Program-made: the position numbers and the translations under genes
Assembly: GCA_900319245.1 (NCBI GenBank)
Contig: ONNQ01000007.1
Coordinates: 29,441 to 93,440, forward strand
From: an uncultured Lachnospiraceae bacterium
GTDB taxonomy: Bacteria > Bacillota > Clostridia > Lachnospirales > Lachnospiraceae
Length of the DNA stretch: 64,000 nucleotides
Reading direction: 5' to 3'
The notes under the pieces: generated by a model
The model's input: only the letters and a program-made list of their open reading frames with translations
Told to the model about the DNA's origin: nothing
Database searches by the model: none
Shown: positions 1-8,681 of the stretch, in pieces
Position numbering within the stretch: the first letter of the stretch is position 1
How the letters are laid out: every line of letters begins with the position of its first letter

Positions 1-1173
1 GACAGAAAAGCCAAAGTGCACGCACATATTGGCCATATGTACCCTTCTCTCCTGATCGATGATCCATACGTCAGGATAAGGATACCGGTTCTTGATGATC
101 AGATCCATCCTGTGAATAATGGGAACCAGCTGCGGGCAGACTTCCGACAGATAGTCGATCGACCATGTCTCGAGCGCTTCCGCCATGATCGTATGATTGG
201 TGTAGGCGCATGTCTTCGTCACAACTTTGACAGCTTCCATGAAAGAAAGTGCCTTTTCATCTGTCAGGATCCGGATCAGTTCCGGAATCAATAACGAAGG
301 ATGTGTATCATTGATCTGAATGACCGCATAGTCGTACATCCTGCGCAGATCGCACTTGCGGGCCTTCATCTCGCGCATGATCAGCTGCGCCGCGCAGCTC
401 ACCATAAAATACTGCTGGTAAAGCCTTAGCTTTCTGCCGGCCTCATCCGAATCATCCGGATAGACGAACAACGTCAGGTTCTTCTCGATCGCTTCTTTGT
501 CAAAAGAGAGCCCCTCTTTCACAAATGTATCGTCGAACGGATCGATATCGAAGAGCCGGAGCTTGTTGACGCCGCTCTTATACCCTGCGATATTGACGTC
601 ATACATTCTGGCCGTCACTTTTCTTCGTCCCAGCCACACGTCAAAGGTCACTTCTGTGCGGTTCTCCCAGGACTCCCACTGCAGCCATTCGTCCTTGTCC
701 ATCACTTGCAGATGATCCGCAAAGCGCTGTTTAAATACGCCATAATGGTAGTTGAGGCCGATTCCTTCCGCCGGATAGCCGAGCGTCGCAATGGAGTCGA
801 GGAAGCAGGCTGACAGCCTTCCCAGCCCGCCGCTTCCCAGGGAAGGTTCCGGTTCCGCCTCCGCAATGGTCAGTAATCGCTTTCCGTATTTAAGAAGGAT
901 TTCCTCTGTCTTCTCATAAAGGCCCAGATTGATCAGCGTATTGATCAAAAAACGCCCCGTCAAAAACTCTGCGGAGACATAGTATACCTTCTTCTCCCCG
1001 CTGTTCTTTTCACTGATTTCCAGAATCCTCTTCGTCAGGACCATCAGGACATGGTAGGTTTCTTCGACGCCGCACTTTTCCAGCGGTTTGCCGAACCGTT
1101 CATGCGCAAGCTCGCACAGCTGACTCTCCATATTGAGTATCATAACGTCGAAGATCATATTTCTGTAGCCCAT
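1..1173 (-). CDS. glgP: Glycogen phosphorylase, N-terminal 391 residues (cut by window edge)
   Basis: Releases glucose 1-phosphate from glycogen in the cytosol (GT35 family). The reading frame is open from ATG at 1173 to the first base of the window, so about half of the usual ~800-residue enzyme is visible and the C-terminal pyridoxal-phosphate lysine lies outside. Visible family marks are YYVSAEFLTGR near residue 65, EPEPSLGSGGLGRL near 106, AEGIGLNYHYG, INDTHPSL and the stretch HTIMAEALETW, all characteristic of phosphorylases. A GGAG sits 7 nt before the ATG. It is the last gene of a minus-strand run and is separated from the upstream methyltransferase gene by a hairpin. A glycogen synthase gene lies at the other end of the window. 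Confidence 0.95.
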   Translation of the reverse strand, partial: MGYRNMIFDVMILNMESQLCELAHERFGKPLEKCGVEETYHVLMVLTKRILEISEKNSGEKKVYYVSAEFLTGRFLINTLINLGLYEKTEEILLKYGKRLLTIAEAEPEPSLGSGGLGRLSACFLDSIATLGYPAEGIGLNYHYGVFKQRFADHLQVMDKDEWLQWESWENRTEVTFDVWLGRRKVTARMYDVNIAGYKSGVNKLRLFDIDPFDDTFVKEGLSFDKEAIEKNLTLFVYPDDSDEAGRKLRLYQQYFMVSCAAQLIMREMKARKCDLRRMYDYAVIQINDTHPSLLIPELIRILTDEKALSFMEAVKVVTKTCAYTNHTIMAEALETWSIDYLSEVCPQLVPIIHRMDLIIKNRYPYPDVWIIDQERRVHMANMCVHFGFSV

Positions 1174-1231
1174 CTGATCACTCCACAAATATGAGAAAGG
1201 GATATGGAATCCCGACTGTATTGCTAACAAT

Positions 1232-1271
1232 ATAATACACCCGGTCCAAGCAGACTGGGTGTATTATTTTT
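1232..1271. terminator. Hairpin terminator between rsmF-like gene and glgP
   Basis: A perfect 11-bp inverted repeat (ATAATACACCC / GGGTGTATTAT) with a 14-nt loop. It lies just after the stop of the minus-strand methyltransferase gene. The T-run is better on the plus strand, so minus-strand efficiency is uncertain. Confidence 0.6.
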
Positions 1272-1279
1272 CATTTCAT

Positions 1280-2767
1280 TCAATAGGGCCTTCTGAGCCC
1301 TTTGGGATAATGATTCTTGATCTGTCCCTGCGTAAGCTTGCCCCATCCCATTGAGAAGCCGCAGACCGTCACAAGACACCATCCCTGTGTCCCTTTGACG
1401 CTGCTGCATTCATTCGCCATCAGGCTCTCTCCATGCAGGTATGAAGCGGCAAGGCGGTTGTCCCCCATCACATGCTCTTTTTGATCTTCCGTCTCCGCGC
1501 TGCAGCGAACGTCCTGTTCGGAAAGGGCAAGGGCCAGTGCATGGGAAGGTTCAAACCGATTCTTTTTGAGCGTTCCCAGATGAAGGCCGGGGCGCAGCAC
1601 CTTCAGTCCCTTGAGGTCCATCGCACAGGGCATTCTGTAGAGTTCTTTGCCGAAGAGAACAAGCCCTTCTGTTCCCTGTGCTCTGTGCGTGTCCAGCCCC
1701 CCAATTCTCCGCATACCTTGCGCAGAGAGCGTCTCCTTTGCAAACGCCTGCCAGAGCTTTATGGCCTCTTTGTCCTTTAAAGGCGCCGGCGCCTGCATTC
1801 TCCGCTCATAGGAGGGACCATTCTTAACGAAAACGGCCACAAAATGGCCCTCTCCGTCCAGTTTGTGGGGCCAGAGTCGGATGCAGCCTTGCAGTGCATT
1901 TCGGACTTCTTCCGGCACTTCGATTCCTTCCGCAAACCGCGGCTGACCGGGGCAAAGCCCTGTCTTCTCCATGTATGCCTGCCCCAATGCGGCTGGCAGG
2001 TCGACCAGCGTAAAGTCCGGATGACGCATCAGAAAAAGCGCCGCGTTTTGCTCATTTTCCTGCGGTGCGAACGTACAGGTCGAATATACGAGATGGCCGC
2101 CCGGTACCGTCATCTGTGCCGCGCAGTCCAGGATTCCTTTCTGCCTTTCGGCGCACAGCGCCACATTTGCAGGACTCCAATTGGGAATTGCTTCCGGCTC
2201 CTTACAGAACATTCCTTCTCCGGAGCACGGTGCATCCACAACGACGGTGTCAAAAAATACAGAAAACCGCGCAGCCAGCTTTTCCGGCGTCTCATTGGTG
2301 ACAACCGCATTGGCGATTCCCATTCTCTCGATGTTTTGCGACAGGATTTTGGCTCTGGCAGGATGAATCTCATTGGATACAAGGAGCCCCTCTCCGCCAA
2401 GAAGCGAAGCGAGCTGTGTGCTCTTGCCGCCAGGCGCGGCGCAAAGATCCAGGACCCGCATACCCGGTTTCACGCCGGACAAAGCGGCCACTGCCATCGC
2501 ACTCGGCTCCTGCATATAGTAGACGCCGGCTTCATGAAACGGATGCTTGCCGGGCCTGACAGCCGGATCATAATAATAGCCATGTAAAGCCCAGGGTATT
2601 TCCTCCATGCCGAACAAACCACTCTCTTCAAAACGCTGTACGCTGTCTTTGAGACGATTGCCTCGAAGTCCGGGCTTTCTGGGACGCTCATAAGATGCAG
2701 CGAAGTCTTCATAGTCTTCCTGCAGCATCTCGCGCATACGGTTTGTAAACTCGATCGGCAGATTCAT
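1280..2767 (-). CDS. RsmF-like rRNA (cytosine-5) methyltransferase, NOL1/NOP2/Sun family
   Basis: SAM-dependent m5C methyltransferase acting on rRNA, 495 residues. The SAM-binding motif LDLCAAPGGKS is at about 106-116. Both family cysteines are present: PCSGEGMF (C181, motif IV) and STCTF (C231, motif VI), so the catalytic pair is intact. An N-terminal segment (FTNRMREML...RGNRLK) is typical of RsmF/YebU proteins, and the C-terminal ~200 residues correspond to their RNA-binding/PUA-like extension. The start ATG has AAAGGA 6 nt upstream. It follows an AlaX gene and a terminator-like hairpin, in line with a group of translation-related genes (secA, prfB, alaX). The exact target cytosine cannot be read from sequence. 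Confidence 0.85.
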   Translation of the reverse strand: MNLPIEFTNRMREMLQEDYEDFAASYERPRKPGLRGNRLKDSVQRFEESGLFGMEEIPWALHGYYYDPAVRPGKHPFHEAGVYYMQEPSAMAVAALSGVKPGMRVLDLCAAPGGKSTQLASLLGGEGLLVSNEIHPARAKILSQNIERMGIANAVVTNETPEKLAARFSVFFDTVVVDAPCSGEGMFCKEPEAIPNWSPANVALCAERQKGILDCAAQMTVPGGHLVYSTCTFAPQENEQNAALFLMRHPDFTLVDLPAALGQAYMEKTGLCPGQPRFAEGIEVPEEVRNALQGCIRLWPHKLDGEGHFVAVFVKNGPSYERRMQAPAPLKDKEAIKLWQAFAKETLSAQGMRRIGGLDTHRAQGTEGLVLFGKELYRMPCAMDLKGLKVLRPGLHLGTLKKNRFEPSHALALALSEQDVRCSAETEDQKEHVMGDNRLAASYLHGESLMANECSSVKGTQGWCLVTVCGFSMGWGKLTQGQIKNHYPKGLRRPY

Positions 2768-2817
2768 AAAGGTCCTTTCTGTGTCGTCGTAAGTGTATTG
2801 TCGCTTCTCTGTAATCG

Positions 2818-2855
2818 AAACGGAGCCGCCGACGCACAGCAGCTCCGTTTTATTA
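2818..2855 (-). terminator. Hairpin downstream of the AlaX gene
   Basis: Perfect 9-bp stem AAACGGAGC / GCTCCGTTT with a 15-nt loop, 73 nt past the AlaX stop and just upstream of the methyltransferase start. The T-run is stronger on the plus strand (TTTTATT) than on the minus strand. Confidence 0.55.
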
Positions 2856-2927
2856 ATTTGTATTCTGCATACCTTCTATGTATGCCATTTATGCATAGCT
2901 TCTTGGCTGGAATCGCGGGCAGTACTC

Positions 2928-4187
2928 TCAGGGGAGGATTTCCCGGATCTGTGCTTCCCCTGCGCACACGGATCCCTGGATCATCACAGGCTTTCCGCCG
3001 CCCTTTGCGCCAAACTTCTCCCGAAGGATTTTCTGCATCTCTCTGGCATCCATTGTGCGGCTTCCGATAATGTAGCGGTACTGCGCCTCTTCATCGCTTC
3101 CCGCAAACACGCCGCAGAAACCGTCGTGCCGCTCGCAGAGCGCATTCACAAGGTTTCTTTGCACGATCGGATCCATATCGCCTACGAACAGGAAAGCGTC
3201 TTTCTGCGCCGCAGGGATAGTCTCAAGCCGCAGAAACGCAGCCTGGTATTCCAGATCCCTGTTCTTTTGCTTGAGCGCCCCGATTTCATCGAGCAGATGC
3301 CTTACGCCGTCTGCGATCTCATCCTGGCTTCGATTGGTCAGATGCGATACCTCTTCAATGCGCTGCTGCCGCTTCTGCATCAGGGCAAAGGCCCGTCCGC
3401 CGCATGCAATGAATAGCCGCATCCCTCCGTGATAGCGGATCACCTTCACAACTTTGATGAGGCCGATCTCGCCCGTTCTCTTGACGTGGGTCGCGCAGCA
3501 GGCGCAAACATCCACGCCGGGAATGGTCACTAGACGCGTCTGTCCCTCGATCTCGATCTTGCTGCGGTACTCGATCTGCATTAATTCGTCATCGGATGGA
3601 TAGGAGACTTCCGTCTCCAGATTCTGGTAGACGATACGGTTTGCCTCCCACTCGAGAAGAAGAATCTCCTCCTCGTCAAGCTGTCCGTTTACGTCGAGCG
3701 TCACCGAATTGTCGCTTAAGTGGAATCCGATATTATCAAACCCATACCGGTTATGCATAAGTCCGGACAAAATATGCTCGCCCGTGTGATTTTGCATAAA
3801 CCCGAATCTTCGCTCCCAGTCAATCGTGAGGAGGACTTTGTCGCCGGCTTTTAGGCCGCCGTTCGTACAGACATCCTCGTTTTCTGCATTTGGCTGCGCA
3901 ATATGACGGATCACGCCGTCTTCTATCTGTGTGTCTACGACCGCCAGGGACCTTGCACGGCTGTCAGATTCCCCGTCTTCCGGGATGATCCACCCTCTGT
4001 CCGACGACTGACCGCCGCCTTCCGGAAAGAAGACCGTCTGGTCTGTGATCACTTCGATCCGGCGTATTCGGCTCTCGCCCTCCGTGATCTCCACTTCGCG
4101 CACACAAAGGACCGTCGCTTCACATCTGGTCAAATATGCATCTGTCTCGTACAGTCGATTCGTTTTCGTTATCTTCGTATTTGTCAC
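2928..4187 (-). CDS. AlaX-type alanyl-tRNA editing protein
   Basis: A free-standing trans-editing domain that deacylates mischarged Ser/Gly-tRNA(Ala) in the cytosol, 419 residues. It has the zinc-binding HxxxH (HTGEH, 134-138) and CxxxH (CCATH, 230-234) motifs of the AlaRS editing domain, plus FFPEGGGQSSDRG near 53-65, which is typical of that fold. The C-terminal ~150 residues resemble the DHHA1 region and end in GAKGGGKPVMIQGS, so this is the long AlaX-L form. The first codon is GTG (MTNTKITK), 12 nt after the prfB stop with only a weak AGGCGAG upstream, so translational coupling to prfB is likely. Confidence 0.88.
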   Translation of the reverse strand: MTNTKITKTNRLYETDAYLTRCEATVLCVREVEITEGESRIRRIEVITDQTVFFPEGGGQSSDRGWIIPEDGESDSRARSLAVVDTQIEDGVIRHIAQPNAENEDVCTNGGLKAGDKVLLTIDWERRFGFMQNHTGEHILSGLMHNRYGFDNIGFHLSDNSVTLDVNGQLDEEEILLLEWEANRIVYQNLETEVSYPSDDELMQIEYRSKIEIEGQTRLVTIPGVDVCACCATHVKRTGEIGLIKVVKVIRYHGGMRLFIACGGRAFALMQKRQQRIEEVSHLTNRSQDEIADGVRHLLDEIGALKQKNRDLEYQAAFLRLETIPAAQKDAFLFVGDMDPIVQRNLVNALCERHDGFCGVFAGSDEEAQYRYIIGSRTMDAREMQKILREKFGAKGGGKPVMIQGSVCAGEAQIREILP

Positions 4188-4199
4188 GCTGCTCGCCTA

Positions 4200-5324
4200 T
4201 TAGAGGTTTTCTCTCTCCGCTTTTCCTGCCTCCATCTTGAGGTAGGCGTTGATAAAGCGGTCAATATCGCCGTCCAGGACTGCGCCTGTATTGCTGGTCT
4301 CTTCTGCTGTTCTTGTATCTTTGACAAGTGTATACGGCTGCAGAACATAGGAGCGGATCTGGCTGCCCCATGCGATATCCTTGACTTCGCCGCGGATTCC
4401 GGCAAGCTTGGCCTGTTCCTCTTCCATCTTCTTCATATAAAGCTTGGCCTTGAGCATCTGCATCGCCTTGTCCTTGTTCTGGAACTGGGAGCGCTCATTC
4501 TGGCATGTGACCACGATTCCTGTAGGGAAGTGGGTGATTCGGATGGCCGATGACGTCTTGTTGATATGCTGGCCGCCGGCGCCGCTGCTTCGATAGGTAT
4601 CAATTCGGATATCGTCGGGGTTGATGACAATATCGATGTCTTTCTGGATATCGGGCATGACGTCGCAGGATACAAAAGAAGTCTGTCTTTTCCCCTGTGC
4701 GTTAAAGGGCGAAATGCGGACCAGTCTGTGCACGCCTCTCTCCGATTTGAGATAGCCGTATGCATTGGTTCCGTTGATCTGGAAATCAACGGACTTGATC
4801 CCGGCCTCATCGCCGTCAATATAGTTCATGACTTCTACGCTGAATCCCTTGCGGTCCGCCCAGCGCGTATACATTCTGTAGAGCATAGAGCACCAGTCGC
4901 AGCTCTCTGTGCCGCCTGCACCGGCGTTCAAGCTGACGATTGCATTGGAATCGTCATATTCACCGGTCAGAAGTGTGGAGAGACGCATCTCTTCCAGCTT
5001 TTCTTTAAATGTGTCAAGGTCCTCGCGGATCGTATCGATCATGGACCGGTCATCTTCCTCGTTGCCCATCTCGATGAGCATCATCATATCCTCGTACGAG
5101 GTGCTCAGTCCGTCTGCTTCCTCCACCAGGTTCTGAAGGTCCTTGAGCTGTTTCATTTTCTTGTTGGCAATGTCTGCGTTGTTCCAGAAATCAGGTGCCT
5201 CTGATTCTCTGGACAGCTCTTCGATCCTCTGTTTCTTAAAGTCCAGATCCAGCGAATCCCTGACTTCTTCAAGCGGTTTCTCATACTGCTGCAGTTCAAG
5301 TTTCATCTGGTCTAATTCGATCAT
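4200..5324 (-). CDS. prfB: Peptide chain release factor 2 (in-frame, no frameshift site)
   Basis: Terminates translation at UGA and UAA; 374 residues, full length. The RF2-specific anticodon tripeptide SPF is at 205-207 and the universal GGQ at 250-252 (SGAGGQHINKTSSA). Many bacterial prfB genes carry a CTT-TGA-C programmed +1 frameshift near codon 25. Here that region reads straight through as RDSLDLDFKK with no internal UGA, so autoregulatory frameshifting is absent. The ATG is preceded by AAGGAG at 11 nt. It lies 58 nt downstream of secA, the common Bacillota arrangement, and is followed closely by the AlaX gene. Confidence 0.96.
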   Translation of the reverse strand: MIELDQMKLELQQYEKPLEEVRDSLDLDFKKQRIEELSRESEAPDFWNNADIANKKMKQLKDLQNLVEEADGLSTSYEDMMMLIEMGNEEDDRSMIDTIREDLDTFKEKLEEMRLSTLLTGEYDDSNAIVSLNAGAGGTESCDWCSMLYRMYTRWADRKGFSVEVMNYIDGDEAGIKSVDFQINGTNAYGYLKSERGVHRLVRISPFNAQGKRQTSFVSCDVMPDIQKDIDIVINPDDIRIDTYRSSGAGGQHINKTSSAIRITHFPTGIVVTCQNERSQFQNKDKAMQMLKAKLYMKKMEEEQAKLAGIRGEVKDIAWGSQIRSYVLQPYTLVKDTRTAEETSNTGAVLDGDIDRFINAYLKMEAGKAERENL

Positions 5325-5382
5325 ATAATATCATTCTCCTTATCGTTGCATGGTGATCGTAATGGAACCGCTTATCTACGGA

Positions 5383-7956
5383 TCAGGCATTCTTTCTGCC
5401 ATGGCAGTTCTTGTATTTCTTGCCGCTTCCACAAGGGCAGGGATCATTGGGATAGATCTTCTTTTCAGCCCTTCTCTTGGGCTCCTTGATGGAAGTATCG
5501 TCCTTATTGGTGCCTGTCACCTTGGCGACTTCTTCTCTCTCTACCTTCTGCTCTACTTTGACATGGAAGAGGACACGGACGGTTTCCTCCATGATATTGC
5601 GGTTCATCTCGTTGAACATGTCGTATCCGGCGATCTTGTACTCGACAAGCGGATCATGCTGTCCGAGCGCCTGCAGGCCAATGCTCTGACGCAGCTGGTC
5701 CATATCGTCGATGTGGTCCATCCACTTTCTGTCAACGACCTTGAGAAGGACGACACGCTCGATCTCTCTGACCGCCTCTTCATCCGGGAACTCGGACTCT
5801 TTGCTCTCATAGGCCTCCAGCGCCTCTTCCTTGAGCTGCTGCTTGAGACCATTCATGGTGCGCTCTTTGATCCGGCCCCTGTTAATGACCTTGAGCGGGA
5901 TGATGGGCAGAAGGAGCTCATTGAGCTCAGTCAGGTTCCACTCGTCGCTGTCCTGGTCATCCGAAATGCTGGTGTCGACCGCTCTTTCCACGATTTCTGA
6001 GATCATATTGAGGATGGAATCTCTCATGCTCTCGCCGTCGAGTACCTGGCGGCGCTGCTTGTACATGATCTCTCTCTGCTCGTTCATGACCTGGTCATAG
6101 TCGAGCAGATTCTTACGAATACCAAAGTTGTTGGCCTCGATCTTCTTCTGGGCGCCTTCGACTGCCTTGGTAAGGGACTTGTGAGAGATCTCCTCGCCCT
6201 CCGGAATCTTAAGCGCGTTGAACATAGCGATCATTCTGTCTGAACCGAACAGACGCATCAGATCGTCTTCGAGGGAAATATAGAAGCGGGATTCACCGGG
6301 ATCTCCCTGTCGACCGCTTCGGCCGCGCAGCTGGTTATCAATACGTCTGGACTCATGTCTCTCTGTACCGATGATCTTCAGGCCGCCTGCCGCCTTGGCT
6401 TCCTCATCCAGCTTAATATCCGTACCACGGCCGGCCATGTTGGTCGCGATCGTGACGGCGCCGTGCTGACCGGCCTGTGCTACGATTTCCGCCTCCATCT
6501 CATGGAACTTGGCGTTCAGCACATTGTGCGGGATGCCCTCTCTGCGGAGCATCTTGGAGACATCCTCCGATACCTGAATGGTGATCGTACCGACCAGAAC
6601 CGGCTGTCCCTTAGCATGGGCTTCTTTGACAGCCTCAACCACCGCTCTGTACTTTTCTTTCTTGGTCTTATAAACCGCGTCCTGGTGATCCTTACGGATG
6701 ACCGGTTTGTTCGTAGGGATCTCGATGACGTCCATGCCGTAAATCTCACGGAACTCGCGCTCCTCTGTGAGCGCCGTACCGGTCATACCGCACTTCTTGT
6801 CAAATTTATTAAAGAAGTTCTGGAAGGTGATGGTGGCAAGGGTCTTGCTCTCCTTCTTGACCTTGACATTCTCCTTCGCTTCAATGGCCTGGTGCAGTCC
6901 GTCGCTGTAGCGTCTTCCGGGCATGACACGGCCCGTGAACTCGTCGACGATCAGAACCTGGTCGTCCTTGACGATATAATCGTGGTCCTTGTGCATCAGG
7001 TTGTTGGCGCGAAGGGCCAGAATGATGCAGTGCTGAATTTCCAAGTTCTCTGGATCTGCAAGGTTGGCAATATGGAAAAATTTCTCAACCTTAGTGACGC
7101 CTTCAGCAGTCAGGTTAACCACTTTGTCCTTCTCATTGACGATGAAATCGCCAGTCTCTTCTCTTTCCACGCCCATGATCGCATCGATCTTGGACAGATC
7201 TTCCATATCTTCGCCGCGCTTCATCTGCTTGGCCAAAATATCGCAGGCTTCGTAGATCTTGGTGGATTTTCCGCTCTGTCCGGAAATGATCAACGGCGTA
7301 CGGGCCTCGTCGATGAGGACCGAGTCGACCTCGTCGATGATGGCATAATGGAGCTCACGAAGAACCAGCTGATTTTTATAAATTGCCATGTTGTCACGAA
7401 GGTAGTCAAAGCCCAGCTCGTTGTTGGTGACATACGTGATATCACAGCTGTACTGTTCCTGTCTCTCCTCGCTGCTCATGCTGTTGAGAACAACGCCTAC
7501 GGTCAGGCCCATAAATGTGTAGACCTGTCCCATCCACTCTGCGTCACGCTTAGCCAGGTAATCGTTGACGGTGACTACGTGCACACCTCTTCCCTCAAGG
7601 GCATTGAGGTATGCGGGCATGGTGGCAACCAATGTCTTACCTTCACCGGTACGCATCTCCGCGATACGACCCTGGTGCAGGATGATCGCGCCGATCAGCT
7701 GCACGCGGAAAGGTTCCATGCCGAGCGATCTTCTTGCGCCTTCGCGAACCGCTGCATAGGCTTCCGGAAGAATGTCGTCAAGGGTCTCGCCCTCCGTCAG
7801 TCTCTTTTTAAATTCATCTGTCTTGGCACGAAGTGCTTCATCACTCAGTTCCAGCATCTGCGGACGAAGACTCTCAATCTGTTTGACAATCGGTTCGATT
7901 CTTCTAAGTTCCCGCTGGCTGTGTGTGCCAAATAGCATATCAGTAATTTTGGACAT
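5383..7956 (-). CDS. secA: Protein translocase motor subunit SecA
   Basis: ATPase that drives preprotein export through SecYEG at the membrane; 857 residues, the normal length. Walker A MRTGEGKT is at about 101-108, the DEAD-like box appears in [12 protein letters not shown] near 210, and the helicase-type GTDIKLD and [13 protein letters not shown] motifs are in the second nucleotide-binding domain. The last 18 residues hold the zinc-binding SEC-C motif ([14 protein letters not shown]). The start has AGGAG 8 nt upstream. It is followed by prfB. No raiA/hpf gene precedes it, unlike many relatives; an OhrR-like gene lies upstream instead. Confidence 0.98.
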   Translation of the reverse strand: MSKITDMLFGTHSQRELRRIEPIVKQIESLRPQMLELSDEALRAKTDEFKKRLTEGETLDDILPEAYAAVREGARRSLGMEPFRVQLIGAIILHQGRIAEMRTGEGKTLVATMPAYLNALEGRGVHVVTVNDYLAKRDAEWMGQVYTFMGLTVGVVLNSMSSEERQEQYSCDITYVTNNELGFDYLRDNMAIYKNQLVLRELHYAIIDEVDSVLIDEARTPLIISGQSGKSTKIYEACDILAKQMKRGEDMEDLSKIDAIMGVEREETGDFIVNEKDKVVNLTAEGVTKVEKFFHIANLADPENLEIQHCIILALRANNLMHKDHDYIVKDDQVLIVDEFTGRVMPGRRYSDGLHQAIEAKENVKVKKESKTLATITFQNFFNKFDKKCGMTGTALTEEREFREIYGMDVIEIPTNKPVIRKDHQDAVYKTKKEKYRAVVEAVKEAHAKGQPVLVGTITIQVSEDVSKMLRREGIPHNVLNAKFHEMEAEIVAQAGQHGAVTIATNMAGRGTDIKLDEEAKAAGGLKIIGTERHESRRIDNQLRGRSGRQGDPGESRFYISLEDDLMRLFGSDRMIAMFNALKIPEGEEISHKSLTKAVEGAQKKIEANNFGIRKNLLDYDQVMNEQREIMYKQRRQVLDGESMRDSILNMISEIVERAVDTSISDDQDSDEWNLTELNELLLPIIPLKVINRGRIKERTMNGLKQQLKEEALEAYESKESEFPDEEAVREIERVVLLKVVDRKWMDHIDDMDQLRQSIGLQALGQHDPLVEYKIAGYDMFNEMNRNIMEETVRVLFHVKVEQKVEREEVAKVTGTNKDDTSIKEPKRRAEKKIYPNDPCPCGSGKKYKNCHGRKNA

Positions 7957-8069
7957 ATATCTATCTCCTGGTCATAAAAATCAATTACGCATATTCTTTG
8001 AAATCATAGCACAAAAAGGCATGATGTGCCATGTATCACCCAAGAACATATTATTAACATTATATGAAC

Positions 8070-8510
8070 TCACGGCGCCATATTCGTGTCGAGCAGCTTG
8101 TAGAGAAGCTTATAGAGCACCGCCGCCTCTTCCGGCTGCAGGCTGATGCAGGCCGACATGGACTGCGGAATGCTGAGCGCTTTGTCTCTCAGTTCCCAAC
8201 CCTTTTCCGTAACGGTGACGATCAGGTTTCGTTCGTCCTCTTTGGATCTGGACCTGGTCAGATATCCTTTTGCCTCCAATTTCTTGAGGACAGGCGTCAG
8301 TGTGCCGGAATCAAGAAACAGACAGCTCCCCAGCTCCCGCACATTCATACTCGTGTTTTCCCAAAGCGCCATCATTGTGATGTATTGCGTATAGGTCAGA
8401 TCCACCTGATCCAAAAAAGGTTTATATCTTCTGATGATTTCCTTGGCACAGGCGTAAAGCGGGAAACAAAGCTGGCTTTTCAGTTTCAGGCTTTCGTATT
8501 TGTCATTCAT
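8070..8510 (-). CDS. OhrR/MarR-family transcriptional regulator
   Basis: Winged-helix dimeric regulator of 146 residues. The N-terminal stretch LCFPLYACAKEIIRRYKPFLDQVDLTYTQYI closely follows the OhrR pattern, including the early cysteine (QLCFPLY, about residue 15) that senses organic peroxides in OhrR. The wing (RSKEDERNLIVTVTEKG) has the usual DXRXXXVXLT-like form. No ohr or other peroxide gene is next to it, so the regulated gene may be itself only, or distant. Its promoter region is filled with palindromes (8540-8581), which fits autoregulation. It could also be a general MarR regulator; the peroxide assignment rests on the cysteine. Confidence 0.8.
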   Translation of the reverse strand: MNDKYESLKLKSQLCFPLYACAKEIIRRYKPFLDQVDLTYTQYITMMALWENTSMNVRELGSCLFLDSGTLTPVLKKLEAKGYLTRSRSKEDERNLIVTVTEKGWELRDKALSIPQSMSACISLQPEEAAVLYKLLYKLLDTNMAP

Positions 8511-8539
8511 GGAATCCCTCCGGTTCCGAATTTATTTCA

Positions 8540-8584
8540 TTGCATCATGCAATCGAATTTACCACAATTGAATCGCAATTGCAA
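8540..8584 (-). promoter_or_regulatory. Promoter and palindromic operator region of the OhrR-like gene
   Basis: On the minus strand TTGCAA (8579-8584), a 17-nt spacer and TAAATT (8556-8561) form a sigma-A type promoter. A 13-nt palindrome TTGCATCATGCAA (8540-8552) lies over the expected transcription start, and CAATTG-N5-CAATTG (8565-8581) lies between -35 and -10. Such overlapping dyads are what a MarR/OhrR repressor would need for autoregulation. The assignment is inferred from position. Confidence 0.55.
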
Positions 8585-8596
8585 TGTGAAATAAAA

Positions 8597-8640
8597 GAGA
8601 GGCAGCTTGATTGAGACCTATCATCTCATCAGCTGCCTCC
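8597..8640 (-). terminator. Terminator of the large amidase gene
   Basis: Stem GAGGCAGCT (8599-8607) with AGCTGCCTC (8631-8639), 23-nt loop, followed on the minus strand by TCTTTTATTT. It lies 42 nt past the stop of the wall-binding amidase gene. Confidence 0.75.
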
Positions 8641-8681
8641 TCTTATAATCTTTTCACCTTACTGCGCAAGATCCGGCTTAC

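Noticed and set aside
2764-2967. 67-residue minus-strand frame between the AlaX and methyltransferase genes
   Set aside because: It overlaps the AlaX end and the hairpin at 2818-2855 and has no ribosome site or domain.
6355-7935. 526-residue open frame on the plus strand
   Set aside because: It is antisense to secA, which has full motif support; the frame is a codon-usage shadow without a ribosome site or recognisable domain.
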